Under the pieces are notes generated by a model. It did not search any database. It was not told the origin of the DNA and saw only the letters and a list, made by a program, of their open reading frames with translations. A program made the translations under genes and the position numbers. Shown piece by piece: positions 16,448 to 25,318 of a stretch of DNA of 64,000 bases; the stretch's first letter is position 1; every line of letters begins with the position of its first letter. Origin of the DNA: Listeria_A hofi (GTDB lineage: Bacteria; Bacillota; Bacilli; Lactobacillales; Listeriaceae); the NCBI RefSeq assembly GCF_963575615.1, contig NZ_CAUYTL010000005.1, forward strand, positions 1 through 64,000, in the 5' to 3' direction.

Positions 16448-17494
16448 TTAATCTTCATCAAGTAAGTTGATTTCTTCTGGCAATGTATCCTCTGATATGT
16501 TTGGGTTCACATCGATCTCATATTCTTGGCGAACTCGTTTTGAAATTTCATCACGGATTTCTGGATGTTCTTTCAGATATTGCTTCGCGTTCTCACGACC
16601 TTGCCCAATACGCTCCTCGTTATAAGAATACCATGAACCGCTCTTATTGATTACATCAATCTCGGATGCCATATCGACAAGTTCACCTTCACGTGAGATA
16701 CCTTGGCCGTACATCACATCGACCTCAGCTACACGGAACGGTGGAGCTACTTTGTTTTTGACAACTTTGATTTTTGTTTTGTTACCAATAACATCCGTAC
16801 CCTGTTTTAGTTGCTCTGCACGTCTTACTTCTAAACGAACGGTAGAGTAGAACTTAAGTGCTCGCCCGCCAGGTGTTATTTCGGGATTACCGAACATAAC
16901 ACCAACTTTTTCACGGATTTGGTTAATGAAAATCGCGATTGTTTTTGATTTATTAATGGCACCTGATAATTTACGTAATGCTTGGGACATCAGACGTGCT
17001 TGTAAACCAACATGGGAATCGCCCATTTCACCTTCAATTTCAGCACGTGGTACAAGTGCTGCTACGGAGTCGACAACTAGAATATCAACGGCGCCGCTTC
17101 GAACTAAAGCTTCTGCGATTTCTAATGCTTGCTCCCCTGTATCTGGTTGTGATAGTAGCAATTCATCAATGTTTACACCAAGGTTTTTTGCATACGCTGG
17201 GTCTAGTGCGTGCTCGGCATCGATAAATGCTGCGGTACCACCTTGCGCCTGCACTTCTGCGATGGCATGTAAAGCAACGGTTGTTTTACCAGAGCTTTCT
17301 GGTCCATAAACCTCGATGATTCTTCCACGTGGATACCCACCAACTCCAAGTGCAATATCGAGGGCTAATGAGCCACTTGATATCGTGGAAATATTATGGT
17401 CGGATTGCTCTCCTAACTTCATAATGGAACCTTTACCGAATTGTTTCTCAATTTGTTTTAACGCCTGATCTAAGGCCGCTTGACGATCACTCAC
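16448..17494 (-). CDS. recA: Recombinase A
   Basis: A 348-residue RecA that forms filaments on single-stranded DNA, drives strand exchange and stimulates LexA self-cleavage. Walker A GPESSGKT is at residues 64-71, Walker B is in VDILVVDSVAAL, and loop L2 shows IREKVGVMFGNPEITPGG. The acidic C-terminus (PEEINLLDED) is typical. It has its own promoter with an SOS-type box upstream, and its own terminator. Confidence 0.99.
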   Translation of the reverse strand: MSDRQAALDQALKQIEKQFGKGSIMKLGEQSDHNISTISSGSLALDIALGVGGYPRGRIIEVYGPESSGKTTVALHAIAEVQAQGGTAAFIDAEHALDPAYAKNLGVNIDELLLSQPDTGEQALEIAEALVRSGAVDILVVDSVAALVPRAEIEGEMGDSHVGLQARLMSQALRKLSGAINKSKTIAIFINQIREKVGVMFGNPEITPGGRALKFYSTVRLEVRRAEQLKQGTDVIGNKTKIKVVKNKVAPPFRVAEVDVMYGQGISREGELVDMASEIDVINKSGSWYSYNEERIGQGRENAKQYLKEHPEIRDEISKRVRQEYEIDVNPNISEDTLPEEINLLDED

Positions 17495-17590
17495 ATTATT
17501 GCCTCCTAGTCTTTATATACTATCTAATTTTTCATGTAAAAACAGTATTTCCCGTACATCTATTTCCGGCTGTTTTTACTGCCTATAGAT

Positions 17591-17619
17591 ACTATACCTT
17601 ATTTTTTTTAGATATACAA
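17591..17619 (-). promoter_or_regulatory. recA promoter
   Basis: Minus strand -35 TTGTAT (17619-17614) and -10 TATAGT (17596-17591) with 17-base spacing. Confidence 0.7.
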
Positions 17620-17627
17620 GTAAAAAG

Positions 17628-17641
17628 CGAATATTTGTTCG
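17628..17641. promoter_or_regulatory. LexA/DinR SOS box of recA
   Basis: On the minus strand it is CGAACAAATATTCG, one mismatch from the Gram-positive consensus CGAACRNRYGTTYG. It lies nine bases upstream of the recA -35, so repression would act by blocking polymerase access. Confidence 0.75.
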
Positions 17642-17771
17642 TATTTTTTTAGTGTGCGCTATTATGTTCTAGACATCGCTACTATCAATTCCTAACTATG
17701 CCTTTATTATAGCCGTTTTACAGGTATTCGTCTAACCTTTTTTTAGTGCTAGATTTGTTATTTTTAATCCC

Positions 17772-19034
17772 TTATTTTGCTTTTTTGTCGCTTTTCTCAT
17801 CTAAAAAAGCTTTAATCAGTGCAAAACCTTCTTTTACCGCTCGGCGACGATTATAATTACGGTCACGATTGAAGGTATAACGATAAGCGAGTGTAGGACT
17901 ACCAACAACACTGAGACCAATCCAAACAGTCCCAACAGGATTTCCTTCGAGTTCACTTGGCCCCGCAGCACCAGTGAAACTAATGCCAATATCTGTTTTG
18001 CATAATTTGCGAATATTATCAGCCATTTCAATCGCGCAAGCTTGGCTAACAACACCTTCTTGTTCTATAGTTTCTTTAGATACGTGTAACAATTCGTGCT
18101 TCATTTCTGAACTGTAAGTTACCATACCACCTTTAAAAATTTTAGAGATGCCGGTTGTTCCACCTAACTCTGCTTGAAATAAGCCAGCTGTGAGGCTTTC
18201 TGCGGCTGATACAGTCATATTAGCATCCATGAGCTGCTGAATTACTAAATCGACAAGTGTGACGTCTCCAGAGCCGTATATGTAAGCTCCATCTCGCTTG
18301 ATAATCTCTTCTTCCGTATTGGCAATTAGGTGCAATGCTTCTTCTCGTGTTTTGGCAGATGCTGTAAGCCGGATGATAACTTCATTTTCACCTGCATACG
18401 TTGCGATGGTTGGATTCGTTTGAGCTGCAATCAGGTCTTTTAAATCGTCCGCTAATTTCGATTCACCAATACCAAAAAAACGTATTATTTTGGATTCTAG
18501 TATAATTTCGCGGTCACTATTTTTCAGTAGAAGTGGCTTGGCATATTTTGTGAACATTGGTTGCATTTCGGATGGTGGCCCAGGAAGTAAAAGGTAACTG
18601 TGTTTCTTAGATTCAAGTAACATTCCTGCTGCAAAGCCAAAATCATTGGATAGAACATGAGAACCTTCAATAATTTCTGCTTGACGCTTGTTATTTTCAG
18701 ACATTTTATCTTTTCTTGCTGCAAAAAATTGTTCTATTTTTGCTAGATGATCGTTATCGTAAAGAATGCCTTTTTTCAAGTGACTAGCAAGAATTTGCTT
18801 AGTTATATCATCCTCTGTTGGGCCTAAACCGCCTGTGAAAATTAAGATGTCACTCCGATTCTCAGCGATTTCAATAACTTTCTTCAAGCGTTCGGGATTG
18901 TCGCCGACGACGGTATGATGATACACATAGATACCACATTCGGCCAGTTCTTTGGATATAAAAGCAGCGTTGGAATTCACGATTTGTCCAAGTAATAGTT
19001 CGGTTCCAACTGCAATAATTTCTGCACTACGCAT
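17772..19034 (-). CDS. cinA: CinA-like protein (NMN amidohydrolase type)
   Basis: A 420-residue protein with an N-terminal molybdopterin-binding-like domain (AEIIAVGTELLLGQIVNSN, FTGGLGPTEDDIT, LLPGPPSEM) and a C-terminal PncC domain (VSAAESLTAGLFQAEL, GGMVTYSSEMK, TGAAGPSELEGNPVGTVWIG). It probably recycles pyridine nucleotides and, as in other bacteria, is neighbour to recA and may be linked to competence. ATG 19034 with AAAGGG ten bases upstream is used; a GTG three codons earlier lies in the spacer. Confidence 0.93.
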   Translation of the reverse strand: MRSAEIIAVGTELLLGQIVNSNAAFISKELAECGIYVYHHTVVGDNPERLKKVIEIAENRSDILIFTGGLGPTEDDITKQILASHLKKGILYDNDHLAKIEQFFAARKDKMSENNKRQAEIIEGSHVLSNDFGFAAGMLLESKKHSYLLLPGPPSEMQPMFTKYAKPLLLKNSDREIILESKIIRFFGIGESKLADDLKDLIAAQTNPTIATYAGENEVIIRLTASAKTREEALHLIANTEEEIIKRDGAYIYGSGDVTLVDLVIQQLMDANMTVSAAESLTAGLFQAELGGTTGISKIFKGGMVTYSSEMKHELLHVSKETIEQEGVVSQACAIEMADNIRKLCKTDIGISFTGAAGPSELEGNPVGTVWIGLSVVGSPTLAYRYTFNRDRNYNRRRAVKEGFALIKAFLDEKSDKKAK

Positions 19035-19088
19035 AAAAAACACGCCCTTTCTATTTCTATATATTACAACAACTCATTCCAAAAACAA

Positions 19089-19127
19089 GAAAAACGACCT
19101 GCCACACGATGTGAGAAGTCGTTTTTT
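19089..19127 (-). terminator. Terminator after pgsA
   Basis: AAAAACGAC (19090-19098) pairs with GTCGTTTTT (19118-19126) around a stem-loop; it works on both strands and separates pgsA from cinA. Confidence 0.75.
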
Positions 19128-19131
19128 GATA

Positions 19132-19710
19132 TTACATGGAACCTTTGAAAATATTTCTGTTCTTGTAGAAATAATCCCAGCCAGACCAAACCGTGAAAAA
19201 GGCGCAAACGTATAGGAATACAAGATCCACACGAATACCAGTCCATTCAAACGGCCAATTGTGAAGCAGTAACAAAGGAATTGCAATCATTTGAGTGAAG
19301 GTCTTTATTTTCCCTAATTGCCCGGCTGCCATGACTTCACCACCTTCTACAAGAAGTAGACGCAAGCCAGTTACAGCAAACTCGCGGCTAATGATGATGA
19401 TAATCACCCAAGATGGCGCAATATGCTGTTCAACTAATATGATGAAAGCTGCAGCAACTAATAATTTGTCAGCCAGTGGATCGGCAAATTTGCCAAAGTT
19501 GGTAATCAGGTTATACTTGCGGGCTAAATGACCATCGAACCAGTCTGTTAATGCGGCTACAATGAAAATAATTGCAGCGATGATATTGGCAACTGGAATA
19601 TTAGAATCAAGCCATGTAACCGTTCCAAGTCCTAGCGGAGCCACACATAATATCACGAAAATCGGTATCAAAATGACGCGTGCCACTGTTATTTTATTAG
19701 GTAAATTCAT
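19132..19710 (-). CDS. pgsA: CDP-diacylglycerol-glycerol-3-phosphate phosphatidyltransferase
   Basis: A 192-residue membrane enzyme that makes phosphatidylglycerol phosphate, the first step to phosphatidylglycerol and cardiolipin. The CDP-alcohol transferase motif is complete: D-W-F-DG-HLAR ... G-KFAD-PLAD (about residues 62-84). Several membrane helices are seen. It follows rodZ, separated by a long hairpin without T-run (19749-19798), so its mRNA may be processed or attenuated there. Confidence 0.96.
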   Translation of the reverse strand: MNLPNKITVARVILIPIFVILCVAPLGLGTVTWLDSNIPVANIIAAIIFIVAALTDWFDGHLARKYNLITNFGKFADPLADKLLVAAAFIILVEQHIAPSWVIIIIISREFAVTGLRLLLVEGGEVMAAGQLGKIKTFTQMIAIPLLLLHNWPFEWTGIRVDLVFLYVCAFFTVWSGWDYFYKNRNIFKGSM

Positions 19711-19748
19711 TTCTTCATCCCCTTTTCATTTAAAAATATGTAATAAGT

Positions 19749-19798
19749 CAGCGTGGCAATAAATGCTTGATGCACAATAAGCATTTATCGCCACGCTG
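19749..19798. repeat. 20-bp-arm hairpin between rodZ and pgsA
   Basis: CAGCGTGGCAATAAATGCTT (19749-19768) and AAGCATTTATCGCCACGCTG (19779-19798) are complementary at 19 of 20 positions around a ten-base loop. No T-run follows on the minus strand and only weak T content on the plus strand, so it is not a standard intrinsic terminator. Confidence 0.85.
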
Positions 19799-19813
19799 TC
19801 ATTAAAAAATTAG

Positions 19814-20770
19814 TTATTCTGCATTACTGTCTGAACTTGTGCTAGAATCTGAAGTTGTTCCAGTATTTGTACTGTCAGCGAGCTTAATCGTCAATTTCTG
19901 TGTAATAGAATCTTTAGCTAATTCCGCAGCTTGATCATTGATTTTCATCGTTACTGGCGTTGCATTTCCGACAGTTATATTAGCGGATTTACTGCTTGCA
20001 AGGTCAAATGTTTTCGTTTCACCATCTGCGATAATCCCGCCAAAGAGACTTGAACCAGCGTCATCAGTTACTTGAATCCAACTTTCGCCACCAGATAAAG
20101 TGAATGTGACAGAAAGCTTGTCTGCGTTGGAAACAGTATATGTTGTTGCATTTCCAGATGTTTCAGATTTGATTTCTGTTTTCTTTGGTTCGTCTTTTTT
20201 CTCTGGTTTTTTATCTTCTTTAGGCTTTTCTTTATCCGTTGTAGTGTCTTTCTTGGTGTCAGAATCACTCTTTGTTCCATCATCTACTTTGATCGTGGAA
20301 TCGCCATTGCTTGTCGTATTTACCTCATTACCAGATCCGCCAGCATTGTAGAAAGCGAAATACCAAATAACGAAGCCAATCACAACAATAAACAGTGCGA
20401 TTAGAATTTTCGGAACGAGACCAAATACGGAATGTGTTGTGTGTGGATTGTCGTTTCCTGGTTGACTCGCGGCCAGTGGGGCACGACGTTGCTGTGCACG
20501 CGTTATTTGCTCATTTACAACGGCTTCTTGACTTGTAGCAGGGACTTCATTTTCAAATTCTTGAAAGAGTTCCTCACTGTTCAAATCAACGGCCTCTGCG
20601 TATTGCTTAATAAAAGCACGCGCATAGAATTTACCAGGCATTACAGCATAGTTGCCTTCTTCAATCGCGACAAGATAGCGCTTTTGAATCTTTGTTATTT
20701 GTTGTAGATCGTCAAGACTGAGACCTTTCGTTCGCCTTGCATTTTTGAGTTTCTCACCTAGTTCGGTCAA
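19814..20770 (-). CDS. rodZ: RodZ/YmfM-like cell shape protein
   Basis: A 318-residue bitopic membrane protein. N-terminal HTH_25 domain (GEKLKNARRTKGLSLDDLQQITKIQKRYLVAIEEGNYAVMPG, residues 4-46), cytoplasmic linker, one membrane segment (about 118-140), a Lys/Asp/Glu/Thr-rich low-complexity stretch (about 145-205) and an extracellular DUF4115 beta domain. RodZ links MreB filaments to the wall synthesis machinery. The start is TTG 20770 with TAGGTG seven bases upstream. It lies 34 bases downstream of ymfI. Confidence 0.88.
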   Translation of the reverse strand: MTELGEKLKNARRTKGLSLDDLQQITKIQKRYLVAIEEGNYAVMPGKFYARAFIKQYAEAVDLNSEELFQEFENEVPATSQEAVVNEQITRAQQRRAPLAASQPGNDNPHTTHSVFGLVPKILIALFIVVIGFVIWYFAFYNAGGSGNEVNTTSNGDSTIKVDDGTKSDSDTKKDTTTDKEKPKEDKKPEKKDEPKKTEIKSETSGNATTYTVSNADKLSVTFTLSGGESWIQVTDDAGSSLFGGIIADGETKTFDLASSKSANITVGNATPVTMKINDQAAELAKDSITQKLTIKLADSTNTGTTSDSSTSSDSNAE

Positions 20771-20804
20771 TTTTAAACACCTACCATTACATAAAATCTT
20801 TTTC

Positions 20805-21539
20805 TTACCTCATAAACCAGCCACCGTCAAGACGCATCGTTTGTCCAGTTATATAACTTGCGCGATCACTTGCTAAAAAAGTGACCAGCTCTCCAACTTC
20901 TGTCGGCTTTGCAAACCGGTGCATTGGGATTTCCGCTAATAATGCTGTCCTCTCATCCTCGTCAAAAAGGTGATTCATTTTTGTATCTACCATTCCTGGA
21001 GATACTACATTGACAGTTGTACCTGATGCAGCTATTTCTTGAGCCAGCGCCTTGCAAAAAGAAATCTGTGCTCCCTTTACAGCTGAATAGGCCACTTCCA
21101 TCGCAGCACCAACTTCTCCCCAGATAGAACTAATAAAAATAATTCGTCCAGCATCGCTTCGTTGCAACTTTGGAATCCATTTCTGCAATAATTGCATCGG
21201 AAAATGAACATGGATATCCCATAGATTCTTTATTTCCAAGTCCGGCATGTCTTGAAATAAGCCATAATAGCTATTTCCAGCAGCGTGAACAAATACGTCT
21301 AATTGAAAAATGGAGTCTTGCAATCGTGATATAGCATCAGAATTAGTAAAATCAGCTTGAATCGGAATAACATCTACATCGAAATAAACTAGTTCTTCTC
21401 GTAGTTGTGCAATCGCCTTCTTGTTACGATAATAGTGTAAATATAGGTGAAATCCCTGTTTTGCAAGTGCAATTGCGATTTCTTTGCCTATGTCTCCACT
21501 TGCCCCAGTAATTAGCGCATATTTCGTATTATGTCCCAA
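20805..21539 (-). CDS. ymfI: Short-chain dehydrogenase YmfI
   Basis: A 244-residue classical SDR with NAD(P)-binding GASGDIGKEIA (13-23), NAG-like HAAGNSY and the active-site set IFISSIWG plus YSAVK (Tyr/Lys). It is related to FabG 3-oxoacyl-ACP reductases, but the substrate is unknown; position between the ymfFH peptidases and rodZ matches YmfI. The start appears to be TTG 21539; no ATG is available near the conserved N-terminus. Confidence 0.85.
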   Translation of the reverse strand: MGHNTKYALITGASGDIGKEIAIALAKQGFHLYLHYYRNKKAIAQLREELVYFDVDVIPIQADFTNSDAISRLQDSIFQLDVFVHAAGNSYYGLFQDMPDLEIKNLWDIHVHFPMQLLQKWIPKLQRSDAGRIIFISSIWGEVGAAMEVAYSAVKGAQISFCKALAQEIAASGTTVNVVSPGMVDTKMNHLFDEDERTALLAEIPMHRFAKPTEVGELVTFLASDRASYITGQTMRLDGGWFMR

Positions 21540-21685
21540 AGCCGATTATTCCCTTCTATCCATTTCTTTCATCATAGCACGACTCGCGTCTAATTGCCAT
21601 TTTTTTTATTAAGTTAAAGAAATCTTAAAGATTCTAAGCGCTGAGGTGTGGATGAAAGTAGCCTATCAAAGTTTCTTCTGTAGTA

Positions 21686-22969
21686 TCACTCCGGAACAAT
21701 TTGGAATGTCGTAACTCGATCTTCCAAGTAAATTCGTTTTAGAAATGCCTCTACATCAGCTACTGTAACAGCTTTAATGGCTGGTAAAATATCAAATAAA
21801 GACGCTTCTTCAAAAATATACTGCGAAAACTGGTTTGCAATAAACTCAGGTGAATTCAACGAGCGTAAAAATTGCCCCATCTTTTTTCGTTTTAAAAGCT
21901 CTAAATCATCTTCGTTAAAACCGTTTTGTAGCGCTTTTTCGAACGTTTCTTTAATTTTCTTTTCTTGTAAATCTGGATCTTTTGCGTCACCACCAACGAG
22001 AACAAAAGAGAAGCTGTCTTGTAAACTATAATCAAATCCGAACGTATCGTCAATAATACCTTGGTCGTATAATTCAAGGTAAGCATCAGATGTAGTACCA
22101 AACATTAGTTCCAATAGAATATCTGCTGTCATTTCATGCTGCACGGCTTCTTTGCCACGTAATGTGCCGATGTCTTCTTTAACAGCTACTAGATTTTTGG
22201 CGATTTGAACGGGAAATTTCAATTTTTTCTTAGCAACGGCAACCGATTTTGGCTCATCTGGAAAGTGTCGCTTCACTGGTTTTGCAGGAGCAAATGTCTT
22301 TTTCGCTTGATTGTTGCGGACTTGCTCAATGGCTTGTTCAGGATCTATGTTTCCAACGATAAAAAGAATCATGTTACTCGGATGGTAAAATGTATTGTAG
22401 CAAAGATACAAAAGGTCTTTGTCGATATCAGCAATAGATTCAATAGTACCTGCGATGTCAATTTTCACTGGGTGGTGGTGATACATGTTTTCGATTGCGC
22501 CAAAATAAACGCGGAAATCAGCATCGTCATCGTACATTTGAATTTCTTGCCCGATAATCCCTTTTTCTTTTTCAACGGTTTCTGCTGTAAAGTAAGGTTC
22601 CTGCACAAAATCAACTAATGTTTCGAGGTTTTCTTCGACATTTGATGTGCTTGAGAATAGGTAAGCCGTACGTGTAAAAGATGTGAAAGCGTTAGTGAAG
22701 GCTCCTTTTTCACCAAATTTGAAGAAGACATCACCATCTTCTTTTTCGAATAGTTTATGCTCTAAGAAATGTGCGATACCATCTGGAACGCGCGTAAATG
22801 ATTCTTGACCAAGTGGCACGAATGCATTATCAATTGAGCCATAATTGGTTGTGAAAATCGCGAAAGTTTTGCTAAAACCATGTTTTGGTAAGACATATAC
22901 TTGTAGGCCGTTATCCAATGTTTCATAGTAAACGGCTTCTTTTAACTGATCGTAACTTTTTTTATTCAT
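21686..22969 (-). CDS. ymfH: M16 family zinc peptidase YmfH
   Basis: A 427-residue peptidase of the insulinase/processing-peptidase family. The inverted zinc motif HFLEH (HxxEH) is near residue 67, with the distal Glu in the ETVEKEKGIIGQEIQMY helix. It overlaps the upstream ymfF gene by eight bases. In M16B systems an active and an inactive subunit pair up to form a closed chamber; here YmfH is the active one. Natural substrate unknown. Confidence 0.9.
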   Translation of the reverse strand: MNKKSYDQLKEAVYYETLDNGLQVYVLPKHGFSKTFAIFTTNYGSIDNAFVPLGQESFTRVPDGIAHFLEHKLFEKEDGDVFFKFGEKGAFTNAFTSFTRTAYLFSSTSNVEENLETLVDFVQEPYFTAETVEKEKGIIGQEIQMYDDDADFRVYFGAIENMYHHHPVKIDIAGTIESIADIDKDLLYLCYNTFYHPSNMILFIVGNIDPEQAIEQVRNNQAKKTFAPAKPVKRHFPDEPKSVAVAKKKLKFPVQIAKNLVAVKEDIGTLRGKEAVQHEMTADILLELMFGTTSDAYLELYDQGIIDDTFGFDYSLQDSFSFVLVGGDAKDPDLQEKKIKETFEKALQNGFNEDDLELLKRKKMGQFLRSLNSPEFIANQFSQYIFEEASLFDILPAIKAVTVADVEAFLKRIYLEDRVTTFQIVPE

Positions 22970-24245
22970 TAGAATCGGCTCCTTTGCTCAGGAAGTAGAT
23001 TGTGTCTAGCTCAAACGATTTTGCGGCGGTTACTACTTCTTGTTTTGTAACCTCAGAAATGCGTTTTAACCAGTTTGATAAATCCAGATTTGCTTTTTTC
23101 AATGTGTTGTTGTAAGCAAGTTCAATAAGGCCCTGCGCTTGATCATTGGCTTCTAGGAGCTGGTTTGAGAGCATCGCCTTTGTTTGGGCTAGTTCTTCCT
23201 CTGTGAAATCACCAGCTTGCATCGCGGCGACTTGCTCTTTAATAATTGTAAGCGCCTGTTCATAATTTTTCTCATCAATCCCTGCTGAAATAAGCATGAA
23301 ACCGTGGAATGAATCGATTCGGCTGCTTGCATAATATGCTAAACTCGCTTTTTCACGGACATTAATAAAAATCTTTGAATTTGCAAAACCACCAAGTAAG
23401 CCATTAGCGAGCTGTAGCGGAACATAGGAATCTTCACCGAATAAAATATTCGTACGGTAACCAAGAACGAGTTTCCCTTGATTTATTGGTTGGTTTTCTT
23501 TGACTGTATGGACTTCCTTAGGATGAACAGGCGCGATAACGTCTAATTCACGATATTTACGATCTGCAAATGGTAGCTTTTTTAGAAGCGGAATAACATC
23601 CTCTTTTTTCACATCACCGCAAATGAATAAATCGATAGTATCTTCAGCTAAAAACTGTTGGTAGTAACCATATAAATCGGTACCAGTAATGTTTGGAATA
23701 TCTTCCAATACACCAGCTGCTCCATATTTATAGTTCTCATTAGCAAACATAATCTCTGTCAAACGCTTATTGGCATAGCGAATTTTATCATCGTATACAC
23801 TCTCTAAACGTTGCACCAAATTCTCTTTTTCACGAGCAACTGTTGCTTCATGGAAACTACCGTCTGTTACATTTGGATTAAAAATAATCTCTTGAATGAG
23901 CATGAAGGCTTTTTCTAGCAATGTATCACCACCCGGTACAAACTGGCCATCTACCATATCAAGAATAGCGGTAATAACATGCTCGTTCCCTTTCTTATCC
24001 ACCGATGCATAAAAATTAGCCCCATATAGGCTTGCTAATTCTTTGCGAAAAGCAGTTTGTGTTGGATATTTTTTCGTATTAGTCTCCATTAATGCGGCAA
24101 TTAAGGCACGTTTTGTAGTCGTTTTACGGTCGAGTGGTGCTCTGAATTTAAATACAATTTTATTTGATTTATATTTGTCAGAAGGAATAAGTGTTAGTTG
24201 AATCGCGCCAATTTGTTCTTTATATTCCTGTTTATGAGTTGTCAT
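22962..24245 (-). CDS. ymfF: M16-like protein YmfF, catalytically inactive partner
   Basis: A 427-residue protein with the M16 fold (KRALIAALMETNTKKYPTQTAFRKELASLYGANF in place of the zinc helix, REKENLVQRLESVYDDK for the second helix, REKASLAYYASSRID in the C-terminal half). There is no HxxEH, so it should not bind catalytic zinc and probably serves as the substrate-binding partner of YmfH. The overlap with ymfH supports 1:1 production. Confidence 0.88.
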   Translation of the reverse strand: MTTHKQEYKEQIGAIQLTLIPSDKYKSNKIVFKFRAPLDRKTTTKRALIAALMETNTKKYPTQTAFRKELASLYGANFYASVDKKGNEHVITAILDMVDGQFVPGGDTLLEKAFMLIQEIIFNPNVTDGSFHEATVAREKENLVQRLESVYDDKIRYANKRLTEIMFANENYKYGAAGVLEDIPNITGTDLYGYYQQFLAEDTIDLFICGDVKKEDVIPLLKKLPFADRKYRELDVIAPVHPKEVHTVKENQPINQGKLVLGYRTNILFGEDSYVPLQLANGLLGGFANSKIFINVREKASLAYYASSRIDSFHGFMLISAGIDEKNYEQALTIIKEQVAAMQAGDFTEEELAQTKAMLSNQLLEANDQAQGLIELAYNNTLKKANLDLSNWLKRISEVTKQEVVTAAKSFELDTIYFLSKGADSNE

Positions 24246-24321
24246 TAAAAATCCCTCCTTATTTGGCTAAGCACTGTTTATTGTACCTTATTATCCCTCG
24301 CTAAACAAATGCTACAGATTG

Positions 24322-24362
24322 AAAAACACCCAATTTCGCAAATCTAGACGAAATTGGGTGTT
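24322..24362 (-). terminator. Terminator after the nucleoside transporter operon
   Basis: AACACCCAATTTCG (24325-24338) pairs perfectly with CGAAATTGGGTGTT (24349-24362), with a T-run on the minus strand. Confidence 0.88.
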
Positions 24363-24367
24363 GCTTG

Positions 24368-25318
24368 TTATTTTCCTTTAATATAATTTACACCATCTGC
24401 TTTAGGAGCTTCGGATTTTCCGATTAGACCAACGAGAGCAAGAATGGTTAATACGTAAGGAGCAACTTGGAGATAAACGTCTGGAATACCACTAAAGAAT
24501 GGTAATTGACCACTGATAATACTCAGGCACTGCGCAAATCCGAAGAAAATTGCAGCTCCCATCGCACCAAGCGGATTCCACTTACCAAAGATCATCGCAG
24601 CTAAGGCCATATAACCCTGCCCAGAAATTGTTGCGTGGCCGAAATCAAGTGTAAAGGATTGGGCATAAACCGCACCACCTAAGCCGCCGAGAATACCAGA
24701 AATGATAACGCCTTGATATCTCATCCAACGCACTTTGATTCCCATTGTGTCTGCTGCTAATGGATGTTCCCCAACAGAGCGAAGACGCAAGCCAAATCTT
24801 GTTTTATAGATGATGAACCAAGAAAGAATCGCTACTAGAATCGCGACGTAACTCATGACTGGAACATTTTTGAAGAAAATATCGCCAATCACGGGAATAT
24901 CTTTTAGAAGCGGAATATCTGGTTTTCCGAAGTAATGTTTAATTTGATCGGTTTGTCCTTTGTCATAAATAACTTTGACAAGGAACAAGGAAATACCGAG
25001 TGCTAAAAAGTTAATTGCTACACCACTAATAACGTGATCGGCGCGGAAATTAATCGTCGCAACCGCGTGTACGAGTGAGAATACCCCACCAACAAACATA
25101 CCAGCTAAAAGCGCAACCCATGGTGTCCAGTTGCCGAAAACATCCGCGAAAGTTAAGTTAAAAACAATCGATGAGAAGGCGCCCATAATCATCATACCTT
25201 CAAGCCCGATGTTAACAACGCCCCCTCGTTCTGAGAAAACGCCCCCGAGCGCTGTGAAAATGAGTGGTCCAGCCATTAATAATGTACTAGAGACAATAAT
25301 CGCTAAAGTCGAAATCAT
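24368..25318 (-). CDS. nupQ: BMP-type nucleoside ABC transporter permease 2
   Basis: A 316-residue polytopic permease (about nine membrane helices) of the BPD_transp_2/RbsC-like family, with GGVFSERGGVVNIGLEGMM near the start, typical of YufQ/NupQ. It partners the permease encoded upstream (four-base overlap), the double ATPase and the TcsA/NupN lipoprotein to import nucleosides, probably guanosine-type by analogy. Confidence 0.88.
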   Translation of the reverse strand: MISTLAIIVSSTLLMAGPLIFTALGGVFSERGGVVNIGLEGMMIMGAFSSIVFNLTFADVFGNWTPWVALLAGMFVGGVFSLVHAVATINFRADHVISGVAINFLALGISLFLVKVIYDKGQTDQIKHYFGKPDIPLLKDIPVIGDIFFKNVPVMSYVAILVAILSWFIIYKTRFGLRLRSVGEHPLAADTMGIKVRWMRYQGVIISGILGGLGGAVYAQSFTLDFGHATISGQGYMALAAMIFGKWNPLGAMGAAIFFGFAQCLSIISGQLPFFSGIPDVYLQVAPYVLTILALVGLIGKSEAPKADGVNYIKGK

